NCBI GenBank assembly: GCA_026982275.1
Contig: JALSHK010000012.1
Location: forward strand, 1-5,427
Source of the DNA: Paracoccaceae bacterium
Lineage (GTDB): Bacteria > Pseudomonadota > Alphaproteobacteria > Rhodobacterales > Rhodobacteraceae
Direction of reading: 5' to 3'
Length of the DNA stretch: 5,427 nucleotides
This document shows positions 4,865-5,427 of the stretch, piece after piece; positions within the stretch are counted from its first letter, which is position 1; each line of letters begins with the position of its first letter. The translations under genes were made by a program, and so were the position numbers. The notes under the pieces are model-generated. The model made no database searches. It worked only from the letters and a program-made list of their open reading frames with translations, and was not told where the DNA came from.

Positions 4865-5427
4865 ATGCCGCAAAATCTACGCCATGACGAGATCCTGAAA
4901 ATCGCCCGTGATCTGGGCAAAGTAACCGTGGACGGGCTAAGCCGCAGCTTTGAAGTCACAGCCCAGACCATCCGCCGGGACCTGGCCGAGCTTTGCGAAA
5001 TGGGGCTTCTGACGCGGGTGCATGGCGGCGCAATTCCCCCCTCGAGCGTGATCAATCCGGGCTATGAGGAGCGCTCCCTTTTAGCAGTGCCGGAAAAAGA
5101 AGCGATGGCCGCTCTATGCGCCAGCAAAATTCCCAACGGAGCATCGTTGTTTTTGAATATCGGCACCACGACAGAGGCGGTCGCGCGTGCATTGCTCAAT
5201 CACAAAGATCTGATGGTAATTACCAACAATTTCAATGTCGCCAAAATTCTGGCCACCTCGCCCCATTCCGAGGTAATCGTTACCGGCGGCGTGCTGCGCC
5301 GCTCGGATGGCGGGCTGGTGGGCGATGTTGCAACCGAAATCATCAAGCAATTCCGCGCAGATTATGCGGTGATCGGCATCGCGGCCATCGCGCAAGACGG
5401 CACGCTGCTCGAACATGATTTTCGCGA
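4865..5427 (+). CDS. glpR: GlpR, DeoR-family glycerol-3-phosphate repressor (3' end cut off)
   Basis: GlpR represses genes for glycerol and glycerol-3-phosphate uptake and breakdown, and releases DNA when glycerol-3-phosphate binds. The 187 visible residues start with a DeoR winged helix-turn-helix (about 5-60), including VTVDGLSRSFEVTAQTIRRD (20-39) and RVHGGAIPPSS (51-61). The isomerase-like ligand domain follows, with NIGTTTEAVARALLNH (98-113), ITNNFNVA (119-126) and GGVLRRSDGGLVGD (141-154). These are close to E. coli GlpR, including its EAVAHALLNH and RDGG stretches, which favours GlpR over other DeoR proteins. The frame runs past the window edge at DGTLLEHDFR; about 65-70 residues of the usual 250-260 are missing. 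The usual GISGID stretch reads GIAAIA (171-176). The start at 4865 is chosen from its GGAG site; 4853 would add four residues. Tandem CGAACAT repeats directly upstream suggest self-control. The glycerol-3-phosphate target genes probably lie downstream, outside the window. Confidence 0.88.
   Translation, partial: MPQNLRHDEILKIARDLGKVTVDGLSRSFEVTAQTIRRDLAELCEMGLLTRVHGGAIPPSSVINPGYEERSLLAVPEKEAMAALCASKIPNGASLFLNIGTTTEAVARALLNHKDLMVITNNFNVAKILATSPHSEVIVTGGVLRRSDGGLVGDVATEIIKQFRADYAVIGIAAIAQDGTLLEHDFR

Noticed and set aside
4657..4887. 76-residue plus-strand frame before glpR
   Set aside because: It needs a TTG start with no ribosome binding site, shows no recognisable protein features, and overlaps the glpR start and the putative operator.
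4666..5055. Minus-strand frame (129 residues) across the glpR start
   Set aside because: It is antisense to the clearly coding helix-turn-helix of glpR and has no recognisable product.

Overview
The window looks like a chromosomal segment of an alphaproteobacterium, most likely of the Rhodobacterales (Roseobacter-type). This rests on moderately GC-rich coding DNA with G/C-ending codons, tightly packed genes, and the closeness of the proteins, especially the GlpR-type regulator, to that group as I remember it. No database search was possible.

Layout. Positions 1-203 are a probable divergent intergenic region. A short open frame on the minus strand (1-61, running off the edge) has a good ribosome binding site and may be the start of an unidentified gene. 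A GC hairpin (81-100) and weak promoter-like boxes lie between it and mlaA. From 204 to 4539 four genes run on the plus strand with almost no spacing. They are mlaA (outer-membrane lipoprotein, 204-950), mlaC (periplasmic phospholipid carrier, 937-1533), a DctB-type sensor kinase (1544-3262) and a DctD-type response regulator (3262-4539). The gaps are a 14-bp overlap, 10 bp and a 1-bp overlap, so this reads as one operon. It closes with a perfect 14-bp hairpin at 4555-4592. A 325-bp gap (4540-4864) follows, with hairpins and two pairs of 10-bp-spaced repeats that resemble GlpR half-sites. The window ends inside glpR (from 4865), a DeoR-family glycerol-3-phosphate repressor cut off by the edge.

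How the genes work together. MlaA and MlaC are two parts of the Mla system, which returns misplaced phospholipids from the outer leaflet of the outer membrane to the inner membrane. The inner-membrane MlaFEDB parts are not here. DctB and DctD are normally a pair that senses C4-dicarboxylates and switches on their uptake with sigma-54 RNA polymerase. Here they are joined to lipid-transport genes rather than to a dicarboxylate transporter.

The most notable observation is that the DctD-type regulator has intact receiver, ATPase and helix-turn-helix parts but lacks the GAFTGA loop that touches sigma-54. The loop region is about nine residues shorter than in NtrC. The regulator therefore probably does not work as a standard sigma-54 activator, and its 'dct' role should be treated as homology rather than proven function.
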